From NCBI RefSeq assembly GCF_001618885.1, contig NZ_CP015114.1, positions 1,178,001-1,242,000 of the forward strand: 64,000 nt of DNA, given 5' to 3'. The notes beneath the pieces are model-generated. The model had not been told where the DNA came from. It was given only the letters and a program-made list of their open reading frames with translations, and ran no database searches. This DNA is from Staphylococcus condimenti (GTDB lineage Bacteria > Bacillota > Bacilli > Staphylococcales > Staphylococcaceae). Position 1 is the first letter of the stretch. The number at the start of each line of letters is the position of its first letter. The translations under genes were made by a program, and so were the position numbers. Positions 7,752-16,248 of this stretch are shown here, piece by piece.

Positions 7752-9290
7752 TTAAATAAGTCCCAACCATTTCCAATACGTCATACTGAAAATAACAATA
7801 AGAATATAACCTACAATAGTTAATGGAACACCAGATTTTAAGAAGTCTTTAACTGTAAATGTACCTGTACCATATGCAAGCATATTTTGCGGTGCACTTA
7901 CTGGCAACAAGAATCCGAAACTAATAACGAATTGTTGAATAAGCACAAATCCGATACTTTGATCGCCTAGATGCAAAGTTGTTGTTAATGAAATAAAGAC
8001 TGGAATCAATGCTGATGATAAACTTGTTGCACTCGCAAATCCTAAATGAATTAGGATATTGAATAATGTAATAAGTGCGATAGTGGCTACTAACGGCATG
8101 TGTTGCAAGCCCATCAAGCCGAATGTTTTATCACTCAACCACTGCGCTCCGCCAGTATTTAACAATACATTACCCAGTGAAATACCAATTCCAAAGACAA
8201 TAATTGTTCCCCATGGAATCTTATTTTCTACTTCTTTCCATGTCATTACACCAATTTTCGGCATCAACATAACAGCCATTGCTACAAGTGTGATAGAAGA
8301 TGAATCGATTGGATGTAAGATTTTTTCAGTTGACCAAAAGAATAACAATAACACTGAAATTGCGATTAAACGCCATTCGCGCGAAGTAATCGGACCAAGT
8401 TTATCCAATTCTTGACGGATAAGCTGTTTACCGCCTTCAATTTCTTTATGTTCTGGCGGCATGACTTTCAACATAATAAAGTATAATGCAATCGACATAA
8501 GTACGGACCATGGCGCTGCATATAAAAACCATTGTCCCCAAGAAACATCCTGTCCGAAACTTTGGTTGATAAAGTTGATTGCTACTATATTTTGAGCTGC
8601 TGCTGTTTTGATTCCTACATTCCAAATAGACACTGCTTGAACTGCTGTAATAATTAATAGACCTGCAAGCTTACTTTCTTTTGAAGCTTTGAATGCTGCA
8701 ATCATACCCAACAGAATTGGCACAACCGCTCCTGCACGTGCTGTTGCTGACGGTACAAAGAAAGCAAGTACAATAGATACTAAAATAGCCCCGATTACAA
8801 TACGATTTGTTTTATTACCCACGATAGATAAAACAAGTAATGCAAGACGTTTATGCAGATTTGTCACTTGCATTGCTGCTGCTAAGAATAAAGCTGCTGC
8901 CACAAGTACTAATGCTGGTGTAGCAAAACCGCTAAATGCTAATTTCAAAGCGTTAGAAGTTCCAAACATATCACTACCATGCAGCACTGCCCCGTTTGCT
9001 TTTGGATTACCTAATTTTTCAGCAAGGTTTTGTACTGGACTAAATCCAAGCAGTAAAATCATTAATGCTGCAATCATTGTAGATGAAACAGGATAAGATA
9101 CCGCTTCGGTCACCCACATAATAACTGCGAAAGCGAGAATTGCCAATGAAACTTTAGCCATCACTGGTATGCTATTGCCTGTCGGTATCAACATAATTGC
9201 AATAAGCACAACAAAACTAATTACAATCCACAACGGTTTTACTTTCTTATTTTTCTTTTCTTTTTGTGAAGTATCTTCCTTTCTTGCCAT
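7752..9290 (-). CDS. DASS-family (SLC13) carboxylate transporter
   Basis: 512 residues with about 12 membrane spans. Divalent anion:Na+ symporter features include AVIMWVTEAVSYPVSSTMIAA near the start, the conserved ATSLSSALIPV segment and PVSAPQNMLAYGTG toward the end. Likely substrates are malate, 2-oxoglutarate or other di-/tricarboxylates; it resembles the B. subtilis YflS type more than short Na+/dicarboxylate carriers. The start at MARKEDTSQ is chosen because GGGAGGA lies at good spacing; an upstream in-frame start would add 26 residues lacking such a site. The neighbouring malate dehydrogenase suggests joint use of C4 acids, but they are separate transcripts. Confidence 0.88.
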   Translation of the reverse strand: MARKEDTSQKEKKNKKVKPLWIVISFVVLIAIMLIPTGNSIPVMAKVSLAILAFAVIMWVTEAVSYPVSSTMIAALMILLLGFSPVQNLAEKLGNPKANGAVLHGSDMFGTSNALKLAFSGFATPALVLVAAALFLAAAMQVTNLHKRLALLVLSIVGNKTNRIVIGAILVSIVLAFFVPSATARAGAVVPILLGMIAAFKASKESKLAGLLIITAVQAVSIWNVGIKTAAAQNIVAINFINQSFGQDVSWGQWFLYAAPWSVLMSIALYFIMLKVMPPEHKEIEGGKQLIRQELDKLGPITSREWRLIAISVLLLFFWSTEKILHPIDSSSITLVAMAVMLMPKIGVMTWKEVENKIPWGTIIVFGIGISLGNVLLNTGGAQWLSDKTFGLMGLQHMPLVATIALITLFNILIHLGFASATSLSSALIPVFISLTTTLHLGDQSIGFVLIQQFVISFGFLLPVSAPQNMLAYGTGTFTVKDFLKSGVPLTIVGYILIVIFSMTYWKWLGLI

Positions 9291-9529
9291 ATCAATTTCC
9301 TCCCTTAAAGCATACTGTCCGTCTTTAAAACGAAAAACAGTTTTATCTGGTGTTTTACAAAAGAACAAGCCACTTTTACAGGTGTTTCACAATACTGTTT
9401 CCTTCTTTAGCAATACACCTTTTTCAACTTTATTATAGCAATAATGCGTTTACATAGATGTATTTCTCAGGAATTTGTTAAAAAATTCACATTTTATTCA
9501 AAATTAGTTCAGCAAGTACTTGAAAAAGC

Positions 9530-9560
9530 AAAAAGCGAGCTTTAAATAAGCTCGCTTAAA
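9530..9560 (-). terminator. Terminator of mdh
   Basis: AAGCGAGCTT (9533-9542) and AAGCTCGCTT (9548-9557) form a 10-base-pair stem with a 5-base loop. On the minus strand it is followed by TTTTGC, and it sits just after the mdh stop. Confidence 0.7.
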
Positions 9561-9576
9561 TCACTTCATATCACAA

Positions 9577-10515
9577 TTATTTATTTTTCAACGCAGATTT
9601 AACATCTTCAACTGCATCAGCTGAATCACGCAGTTGTTGCTCTTCTTCATCTGACAACTCGATCTCTACCACTTTTTCAACACCATTAGCACCTAAAATT
9701 GTTGGCACCCCTAAGCAAATATCTTTAAATCCATATTCACCATCTAAATAAGTAATGGCAGGCACTAAACGTCTCTCATCATTTAAAATCGCTGCAGCCA
9801 TTTCATAAATTGCTGCGGCTGGCGCATAATACGCTGAACCATTCCCTAACAACCCAACAATTTCTGCACCACCTTTACGCGTGCGTTCAACGATTGCGTC
9901 AATTTTATCTCGTACTAACAATTCTCTTAATGGCACGCCTCCAACCATTGTTGTGCTTAATAGCGGTACCATTGTATCACCATGACCGCCAAGTACTAAT
10001 CCTGTTACATCTGTTTGGGCTACATTCAATGCTTCTGATACAAATGTACGATAACGTGCTGTGTCTAAAACACCTGATTGGCCAAGTACACGTTCTTTTG
10101 GAAAACCTGACAATTTATATACTGCATATGTCATTGCATCTACTGGATTTGTTAAAACGATAATTTTACTTTCTGGTGCATACTTCTTAATACCTTCTGT
10201 CACTTGTGCCATTACATTTTCATTAATTTGAATCAAATCATCACGGCTCATACCAGGTTTACGTGCTGCTCCTGCTGTAATTACAACAATATCCGCACCT
10301 GCAATATCCTGATAATCAGAAGTGCCCAAAACATTCCCGTTAAATCCTAAAATCGGACCGCTTTCTTTAATATCTAGTGCCTTCCCACTTGCCGGCTTCT
10401 CATTTTTCGGAGTTTCCAACAGCACCACATCTGCTAATGTACGTTCTGCAATAATAAAAGCTAACGTTGAACCTGTATGTCCTCCTCCGATAATTGCAAT
10501 TTTATTTTTAGCCAT
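9577..10515 (-). CDS. mdh: NAD-dependent malate dehydrogenase
   Basis: 312 residues. GGGHTGS (residues 10-16) is the Rossmann loop. The substrate loop [12 protein letters not shown] has Arg at the MDH/LDH discriminating position (about 85), which marks malate/oxaloacetate specificity, and a second Arg at 91. [16 protein letters not shown] and the catalytic [11 protein letters not shown] complete the family. It interconverts malate and oxaloacetate. A GGGGGAAG ribosome site fixes the start at MAKNK. Many staphylococci rely on malate:quinone oxidoreductase and lack this gene, so its presence is taxonomically informative. A cre-like site lies upstream. Confidence 0.93.
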   Translation of the reverse strand: MAKNKIAIIGGGHTGSTLAFIIAERTLADVVLLETPKNEKPASGKALDIKESGPILGFNGNVLGTSDYQDIAGADIVVITAGAARKPGMSRDDLIQINENVMAQVTEGIKKYAPESKIIVLTNPVDAMTYAVYKLSGFPKERVLGQSGVLDTARYRTFVSEALNVAQTDVTGLVLGGHGDTMVPLLSTTMVGGVPLRELLVRDKIDAIVERTRKGGAEIVGLLGNGSAYYAPAAAIYEMAAAILNDERRLVPAITYLDGEYGFKDICLGVPTILGANGVEKVVEIELSDEEEQQLRDSADAVEDVKSALKNK

Positions 10516-10576
10516 CTTTTCTTCCCCCTTAGTGTGTAACACGCTACGTACCTCTTTCAATTCAAGCATAGCAAAT

Positions 10577-10593
10577 TAAAGAAAACGCTTCCA
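10577..10593 (-). promoter_or_regulatory. Candidate cre (CcpA) site upstream of mdh
   Basis: Minus-strand GTGGAAGCGTTTTCTTT matches the cre consensus except at the first W and at the A of the distal CA. It lies about 60 bases before the mdh start. Confidence 0.45.
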
Positions 10594-10649
10594 CTAATTT
10601 TGGAATTTTGCAAAAAAGAAAGATTTAATTTAACTTTTATTTAAAAACC

Positions 10650-10684
10650 AAAAAGACTTGAACCCATTAATTTATGTTCAAGTC
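10650..10684 (-). terminator. Terminator after the DedA gene
   Basis: GACTTGAAC (10676-10684 read on minus) pairs with GTTCAAGTC (10655-10663), followed by TTTTTGG. Confidence 0.75.
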
Positions 10685-10686
10685 GC

Positions 10687-11301
10687 TTATTTATTATCTG
10701 ATTTTTTTCGTTTCCACCATTTCCAAATTAAGAAAATCACGGCAATAACTAAGATAATGATAAAAAACTTAGAATAATAGTCGATATATTGTAAAACAGA
10801 ATGCCAATGATTGCCAACTGCTTTGCCAAGATAAATCATAATACCGTTCCAAATTAATGCACCCGCTGCACTATAGGTAACAAATGTCCAAAATGACATA
10901 TGCGTCATTCCAGCTGGTAAAGAAATTAAACAGCGCAGGACAGGTATGAAACGACAAAAGAACACAGTCCAATGTCCATATTTATCAAACCAGTGTACTG
11001 TCCGATCAATATCTGTCTCTTTTATATAAACGTACTTCCCATACTTTTCAGTAAAATGATAAATACGTTTTTTACCAATCCAAGCACCTAAGCCGTATAA
11101 TAAAATTGCTCCCGCCACAGAACCTGTCGTAGCAGAAAGCACAACACCAATAAATGATAATTTATGTTCACCCGCTAAAAATCCTCCAAAAGTTAAAACA
11201 ATTTCAGAAGGAATCGGAGGAAATAAATTCTCTAAAAAAATGAGCAATGCAACACCTAGATATCCAAATTGTTCCATCACATGGGTTAACCATTGGTTCA
11301 A
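10687..11301 (-). CDS. DedA-family membrane protein
   Basis: 204 residues and about five membrane segments. The DedA/SNARE-associated signatures are clear: ENLFPPIPSEIVLTFGGFLA near residue 25, and FCRFIPVLRCLISLPAGMTHMSFWTF with the conserved arginines near 115. DedA proteins are proposed flippases or transporters acting on undecaprenyl phosphate or phospholipids and help keep the membrane potential; the exact role here is unknown. A GTG nine bases further upstream is in frame, but GAGGTG then sits on it. I choose the TTG at 11299-11301 because GAGGTG is 6 bases ahead. Confidence 0.88.
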   Translation of the reverse strand: MNQWLTHVMEQFGYLGVALLIFLENLFPPIPSEIVLTFGGFLAGEHKLSFIGVVLSATTGSVAGAILLYGLGAWIGKKRIYHFTEKYGKYVYIKETDIDRTVHWFDKYGHWTVFFCRFIPVLRCLISLPAGMTHMSFWTFVTYSAAGALIWNGIMIYLGKAVGNHWHSVLQYIDYYSKFFIIILVIAVIFLIWKWWKRKKSDNK

Positions 11302-11327
11302 AAACTTCACCTCAATTCTTTAATATA

Positions 11328-11362
11328 AAAAATACACCCTAGCAATACAACTCAGGTGTAAA
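11328..11362 (-). terminator. Weak terminator after the 96-residue membrane protein
   Basis: Minus-strand ACACC...GGTGT pairs across a 16-base loop and is followed by ATTTTTTAT. Confidence 0.45.
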
Positions 11363-11383
11363 TTTCTTTTCTAATTCTACTGT

Positions 11384-11674
11384 TTAATTATATCGCGCAG
11401 AAAAATGTGCTGTTGCAGAAATGCCGAATATCAATCCAACAAATATCGTCAATATCAACAATAAAATCATTGTACGATGATAGTGTTTGATAAACGCAAC
11501 AAACAATAATACTGCATTATAAATTAAGAAAATACCGAAAAGGGCAAGCACAACAGTCGGCTGTGCAAAAATCGTTGTAAATATAAATACGATAATAGCA
11601 AAGATAATATATGGTAACACGACAAAGTTGCGTTCAAACTTTATACGTTGACGTGCTTTTTCATCTGGATTCAT
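11384..11674 (-). CDS. Small membrane protein, three spans
   Basis: 96 residues: a charged N-terminus (MNPDEKARQRIKFER), then hydrophobic segments at about 17-37, 41-61 and 68-88. No catalytic motif and no family I can name. It lies 31 bases downstream of the broken aldo/keto reductase on the same strand and could share its transcript. Confidence 0.6.
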   Translation of the reverse strand: MNPDEKARQRIKFERNFVVLPYIIFAIIVFIFTTIFAQPTVVLALFGIFLIYNAVLLFVAFIKHYHRTMILLLILTIFVGLIFGISATAHFSARYN

Positions 11675-11705
11675 TTCTTTTTTACTCCTTCAAACTTAAA
11701 TATAT

Positions 11706-12613
11706 TTATGGGATATCTTGCCCTAATACTGCGACATAAATATCAAACCATTCTTGATCACTTAATTCTATTTCTAAACCTTTAACCGCATCTTGCATAT
11801 GTTCAATCTGACCTGTTCCCATAATCGGCATAATCGTTGCTGGATGTTTAGCAAGCCATGCAGTTACAACTGACGTTGGTGCAACATTATTTTTATATGC
11901 AATCGGGCTGATGATAGACATTACACGTTTGGCTTTGTCATCATTTAAATTTAACAGTTTACCGCCTGCCAACGGACTCCACCCCATAATTTTAACACCA
12001 TCTTGATACATATGATCAATTGTACCATCATACATCGGTTCAGCATGATACGGTGATACTTGAAGTTGATTCACTGCAATATGCAATTTGTGAGATTTAA
12101 TATCGGAATTCAATAAGTCATATTGCGTGTTAGAAAAATTAGACACGCCAAAAGATTTAATTTTCCCTTGTTCTACCAGTATATCTAAAGCAGTTCGAAC
12201 TTCATCGGGGTTCATTAATGGTGATGGACGATGTAAGAGTAAAGTATCTAGATAATCTGTACCTAACGCTTTTAAAGAGCGGTCTACGGCACCTACAATA
12301 TGTGATTTGCTTAAATCATAACGATGTCCGTCAAATAATTCTAAACGATCTGTTGGCAAAATGATGCCGCATTTAGAAATCAACTGGATTTCTCGCGTAG
12401 TTCTGGTGAGAGCGCTAAAGCTTTGCCGAACAAAGCTTCACAAGAATAATCTCCATAAATATCTGCGTGATCCATAGTGGTTACTCCTAATTCTACGAGT
12501 TCATGGATAAAACGATTCAATTCTTGTGTTGATTTTTGCCAATCTTTGGTTCTCCAAAATCCTTGTATAATCCGTGAATAGTCTACGTTATGATTGATTT
12601 GTACTCTTTCCAT
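11706..12613 (-). pseudogene. YdhF-type aldo/keto reductase, frameshifted
   Basis: The N-terminal 78 or so codons (from MERVQINHNVDYSR, after AAGGTGACGG) and the C-terminal 225 codons lie in different frames. They join smoothly at the T3 run 12389-12391: one extra base gives ...ELREKIQLISKCGI.... The restored protein of about 302 residues has the AKR catalytic set: Asp and Tyr in DHADIYGDY, Lys in LISKCG, and His in LLLHRPS. It would be an NADPH-dependent carbonyl reductase. As the sequence stands, translation stops about four residues after the break. Decay and sequencing error cannot be separated here. Confidence 0.85.
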
Positions 12614-12801
12614 TTCACCGTCACCTTTCTCACACTTAATTTTAAAAAAATAAGCTGAATCGCTTGCTATATTCACCTAAGAAGTTCACTATAATAGAGT
12701 AGATTATCGACACAATTGCAAATTTTGTTGATTATTATTAGTTCTATACCTTACAAAACGTTGTATCTATTATAGTTTTACTTTTACTTACTCGTCAATT
12801 T

Positions 12802-13731
12802 TCAAGTGAATTGCAGAGCATCTAACTGGTTTCGCAAACGTTCTTTATCAAGGTTTTCACCAATCAATACAACCGTATTGATTTTGTTCCCTTGAATAGG
12901 TTCATAATCAGGCATTCCGTATGCAAATTGAAATAAATAGGTTGTTTCAGGCATGTCTTTAAAACGAACATATCCTTTTAAGCGGTATACATTTTCAGGT
13001 AAGCGTAATATAAATTGATAAAACATTTGTCTATCAATAGGTGCCGTGAAAGTATACGCTATCGAACTGATTCCATGATGATGCAAATGCGAATGGGAAT
13101 GCGGTTGATCTGATGAATGATTTTGTTTCAACCTGTCAAAATCAACTTGACCGTATGTTGTTGAAAGTATAATTCCATGAGGATTCAAAGCTTTCAACTG
13201 TGATTTTACTTCATTTTGTTCATCATCACTGATTAAATCTATTTTGTTCACAATAATGTCATGACTTACTTCAATTTGTTCTTCCATCAATTGTTGTGTG
13301 GAAGCAGAGTATTCATGGCGTTGTAAAAATCTCGGAGTGTCTACAAGCCCGATTACTAGAGGCGGATTGACATGATTAGCTAAAACAGGGTCAAAACAGG
13401 CTTCAATGAGTTGAAGTGGGTGGGCAATGCCTGTAGCTTCAATTATGACATGTTGTGCTTGATTTTGATTGATTAAGGTAGAAAGTTGTGCAACTAAATC
13501 CTGCGATAAATCGCAGCAAACACAACCGTTCTGTAGGGAAATAGTTTGAATAACAGGCTCTAGAATTTGGCTGTCTACATCAAAATCGCCAAATTCATTC
13601 ATGATGACTGCAATTTTCTCATCTCTTTTTAATAATTCCTCAGTATAATGTTTGAGGAAAGACGTTTTACCACTGCCTAGAAAACCTGTTACAATACAAA
13701 TAGATAATTTACTGTTATTATTTCTTTCCAT
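12802..13731 (-). CDS. COG0523 (CobW/YjiA/ZNG) GTPase, putative metal chaperone
   Basis: 309 residues. Walker A GFLGSGKTS is at about residues 15-23, the diagnostic metal-site motif NGCVCC near residue 70 (CxCC), the guanine motif NKID, and a His-rich stretch (HSHSHLHHHG) before the C-terminal domain. The family uses GTP to deliver zinc or other metals to client proteins, often under zinc limitation. I found no clear Zur palindrome upstream. The start at MERNNNSK has only a weak GAGTG site; a GTG three codons earlier is possible. Target metal and client are unknown. Confidence 0.85.
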   Translation of the reverse strand: MERNNNSKLSICIVTGFLGSGKTSFLKHYTEELLKRDEKIAVIMNEFGDFDVDSQILEPVIQTISLQNGCVCCDLSQDLVAQLSTLINQNQAQHVIIEATGIAHPLQLIEACFDPVLANHVNPPLVIGLVDTPRFLQRHEYSASTQQLMEEQIEVSHDIIVNKIDLISDDEQNEVKSQLKALNPHGIILSTTYGQVDFDRLKQNHSSDQPHSHSHLHHHGISSIAYTFTAPIDRQMFYQFILRLPENVYRLKGYVRFKDMPETTYLFQFAYGMPDYEPIQGNKINTVVLIGENLDKERLRNQLDALQFT

Positions 13732-13979
13732 TTTTAACACTCATTTCTAAAGTTCTTGAAGGTACAATGAATAATGGATGTATTATATTATGATACAACT
13801 TGATTTAATGCAAGGTATCTTTTAAAATTTATACATGCTTTAATTTTAACATGGCTTGTAAGCAATAGACAAAATGGCATTTTCATGCTATTATCTTTGT
13901 CCTTGCTCAATTATTCAACTAAGACGGAACAAATTCCGAACACAGAAAAATACGGATAGAATGTCTGGAGGAGAACTCA

Positions 13980-14420
13980 ATGTCTGAACAACTTAATTTA
14001 GGCGGGCGTCTATGCTTTAGTTTGTACAATGCTCAAAGACAAGTAAATCGCTACTACTCTAATAAAGTTTTTAAAAAGTACAAATTAACTTACCCGCAAT
14101 TTTTAGTATTAACAATTTTATGGGAAGATTCACCTGTAAATGTTAAGAAAGTAGTAACTGAACTAGCTCTTGATACTGGTACTGTTTCACCTCTATTAAA
14201 AAGAATGGAACAAGTTGATCTTATTAAAAGAGAACGTTCTGAAGTGGATCAACGTGAAGTATTTATTCATTTAACAGAAAAAAGTGAAGCAATTAAACCT
14301 GAACTTGGTCAAGCTTGCAATCAATTAGCTGATATCTCAGGTTTATCTGAAAGTGAAGAAAAAGAATTAAATCGTTTACTTGATAAATTAATCGACTCAC
14401 TTGCTAAAGAAAATGCATAA
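13980..14420 (+). CDS. mgrA: MarR/SarA-family global regulator MgrA
   Basis: 146 residues. The region [24 protein letters not shown] and the winged helix ([33 protein letters not shown]...[11 protein letters not shown]) match what I recall of S. aureus MgrA almost residue for residue. The redox-sensing Cys 12 is present. MgrA controls autolysis, capsule, efflux (norA, abcA) and sarX, and possible targets of all three types lie in this window. GGAGGAG precedes the ATG by a normal distance. A monocistronic unit with a strong terminator. Confidence 0.96.
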   Translation: MSEQLNLGGRLCFSLYNAQRQVNRYYSNKVFKKYKLTYPQFLVLTILWEDSPVNVKKVVTELALDTGTVSPLLKRMEQVDLIKRERSEVDQREVFIHLTEKSEAIKPELGQACNQLADISGLSESEEKELNRLLDKLIDSLAKENA

Positions 14421-14488
14421 ATTTTAATGCTATCAAAATTAAAGTGATAATTTCATTTGTCACTTTTAAAATAGAGCTTAAGCGTAGG

Positions 14489-14526
14489 AAAGACAAATTC
14501 TAAATTAGGATTTGTCTTTTTTTATT
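14489..14526 (+). terminator. Terminator of mgrA
   Basis: AAAGACAAAT pairs with ATTTGTCTTT (11-base loop region), followed by seven T on the plus strand. Confidence 0.85.
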
Positions 14527-14527
14527 A

Positions 14528-14560
14528 CAAAAAAGAACTTCCCAAATGGAAAGTTCTTAC
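14528..14560 (-). terminator. Terminator of the cydDC operon
   Basis: Minus-strand AAGAACTT...AAGTTCTT stem (14533-14540 with 14551-14558), followed by TTTTTTG, immediately after the cydC stop. Confidence 0.8.
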
Positions 14561-14562
14561 AA

Positions 14563-16248
14563 TTATTTATTCAGTGTTACCATATCATAGAGATAACCTT
14601 CTTGCTGCATTAAATGGTGATAACTATCTATTTCTACAAGTTCTCCTTCAATCATTACTGCAATACGATCAAATTTTGGAAGTAGTTCTAAATCGTGTGT
14701 CGCAACAATTAGTGTTTCACTTTGTTCAAAAATACGCAGCATCATACGTTCAGAGTTATCCCAATCAAGCGAACGTGTAGGTTCATCTAATAACCAAATA
14801 GGTGCTTCTTTTAAGAATAAACGTGCTAAACATAAACGTTGTAATTCTCCGCCAGACAATCCGGCGCCTGTTAAAGTAATTTCATAATCTAATTCCACAT
14901 GTTCTAAACCTAAATCATCTAAAACTTGCCGCAATTTATTATCATCAGCATCTGACAATAAGTTATCTCTGACGGTACCATCAAATAATTGTTGATGCTG
15001 CAACATCACATTAAAGTTTTCTGCTTTTTCTGCTTCTGTTAGTTCAAAAATAGTTTGTCCATTTAATAACGCGGATCCTGTTTCAGTTTGATATAGACCC
15101 GCTATGACTTGCATCAATGTACTTTTACCAGAGCCAGATGGTCCAATGATTGCTAAACGTTCACCTTTTTTCACATGTAAGTTTATTTGTTTCAAAACGT
15201 TCCCTACTTGATTCCAATATTTGAAGTCAACATTTTCAACATCTATTAATTCATGTTTTATATTTGAGTTGTTTTTCAAGCCACTGTGTGAATATATGGA
15301 TGAATCTGGAACATCATTTAAAACTTCACTAATGTTTATAATTGCTTGATCAGTATCTGCTTTGAAATAAGCTACATTGCTCATGGGTACCGCTTGTTCG
15401 AATAATGTTAATAACATCAATACAATACTAGTAAGATAGATAACATCCATATTACCACTTTGAACTTGAATTATTCCTAGCCACACACATAAAAATAGCG
15501 AAATCATCGATACTGCATCTAATGCAAAATCATAAAGTGTTAAAAAACGTTGTTCACTGCGTTGACGCTTACTGTAACTAATCAAACGGTGCATTAAACC
15601 TTTACGATAACTCTCTGCTTGATGGAAACGCTGCAACTCTCCATAACCTTCTTTATAGTCAAAATATCGGCTGAGAAATTGACTTTCATCTTCAGTGACA
15701 CGTTCGCTTAATACACGTGCACGTTTGGCGCTTAACCATGGTAAGATGCCTAAAGAAACTGCCATACTGAAAAACAATAAAAGTGCATGTGCAAATGAAA
15801 ATTCCCAAAGCGCTATAACTGTAATCAAAGCAGTGATTCCAATCACTACAGGCGGATAATATACGCGAAGGTAAATATTCTGCAAAGCTTCTACACTTGA
15901 AACCATTCGTGAAATTAAGTCACTTGATTTAAATTTCCGGTAAATATCAGGTACTACTTTTGTCAGACCTGAGAAAAATTGAACACGTACATCTCTTAGC
16001 ATTGTAAAGGTTGTACGATGTGAAAACAGACGTTCAAAGTAACGTGCGAGTGCTCGAATAAACCCGAACATTTTCACAAGCACAACAAGTATAATTAATG
16101 CAACAAGCGGTGCATTTTGAGCAGCTTGGGAAATCATCAAACCACTTAAAAAGAACATTCCGATAGCAACAAGTGCGCCAATAACTCCTACTATAATCGC
16201 AAATAGCAAGTCTTTATCTAATTTAAATTGTATTGGTCGTTTCTTCAT
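14563..16248 (-). CDS. cydC: CydC-like ABC exporter half-transporter
   Basis: 561 residues: an N-terminal six-helix exporter domain, then an ATPase with Walker A GPSGSGKST, signature LSGGELQR and Walker B IWLLDEPTRSLD. It pairs with the CydD-like protein encoded upstream; their genes overlap by 4 bases. CydDC exports glutathione or cysteine to the outside and is needed for cytochrome bd assembly in enterics. In staphylococci, which use bacillithiol, the substrate is uncertain. No cydAB is nearby. Confidence 0.85.
   Translation of the reverse strand: MKKRPIQFKLDKDLLFAIIVGVIGALVAIGMFFLSGLMISQAAQNAPLVALIILVVLVKMFGFIRALARYFERLFSHRTTFTMLRDVRVQFFSGLTKVVPDIYRKFKSSDLISRMVSSVEALQNIYLRVYYPPVVIGITALITVIALWEFSFAHALLLFFSMAVSLGILPWLSAKRARVLSERVTEDESQFLSRYFDYKEGYGELQRFHQAESYRKGLMHRLISYSKRQRSEQRFLTLYDFALDAVSMISLFLCVWLGIIQVQSGNMDVIYLTSIVLMLLTLFEQAVPMSNVAYFKADTDQAIINISEVLNDVPDSSIYSHSGLKNNSNIKHELIDVENVDFKYWNQVGNVLKQINLHVKKGERLAIIGPSGSGKSTLMQVIAGLYQTETGSALLNGQTIFELTEAEKAENFNVMLQHQQLFDGTVRDNLLSDADDNKLRQVLDDLGLEHVELDYEITLTGAGLSGGELQRLCLARLFLKEAPIWLLDEPTRSLDWDNSERMMLRIFEQSETLIVATHDLELLPKFDRIAVMIEGELVEIDSYHHLMQQEGYLYDMVTLNK

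Noticed and set aside
7641-7823. Plus-strand frame of 60 codons after the DUF1361 pair
   Set aside because: It overlaps a terminator and the end of the DASS gene and has no ribosome site.
9442-9458. cre-like sequence upstream of the DASS transporter
   Set aside because: Only one half (ATGTAAACGC) fits; the conserved distal CA is replaced, so I do not call it a CcpA site.
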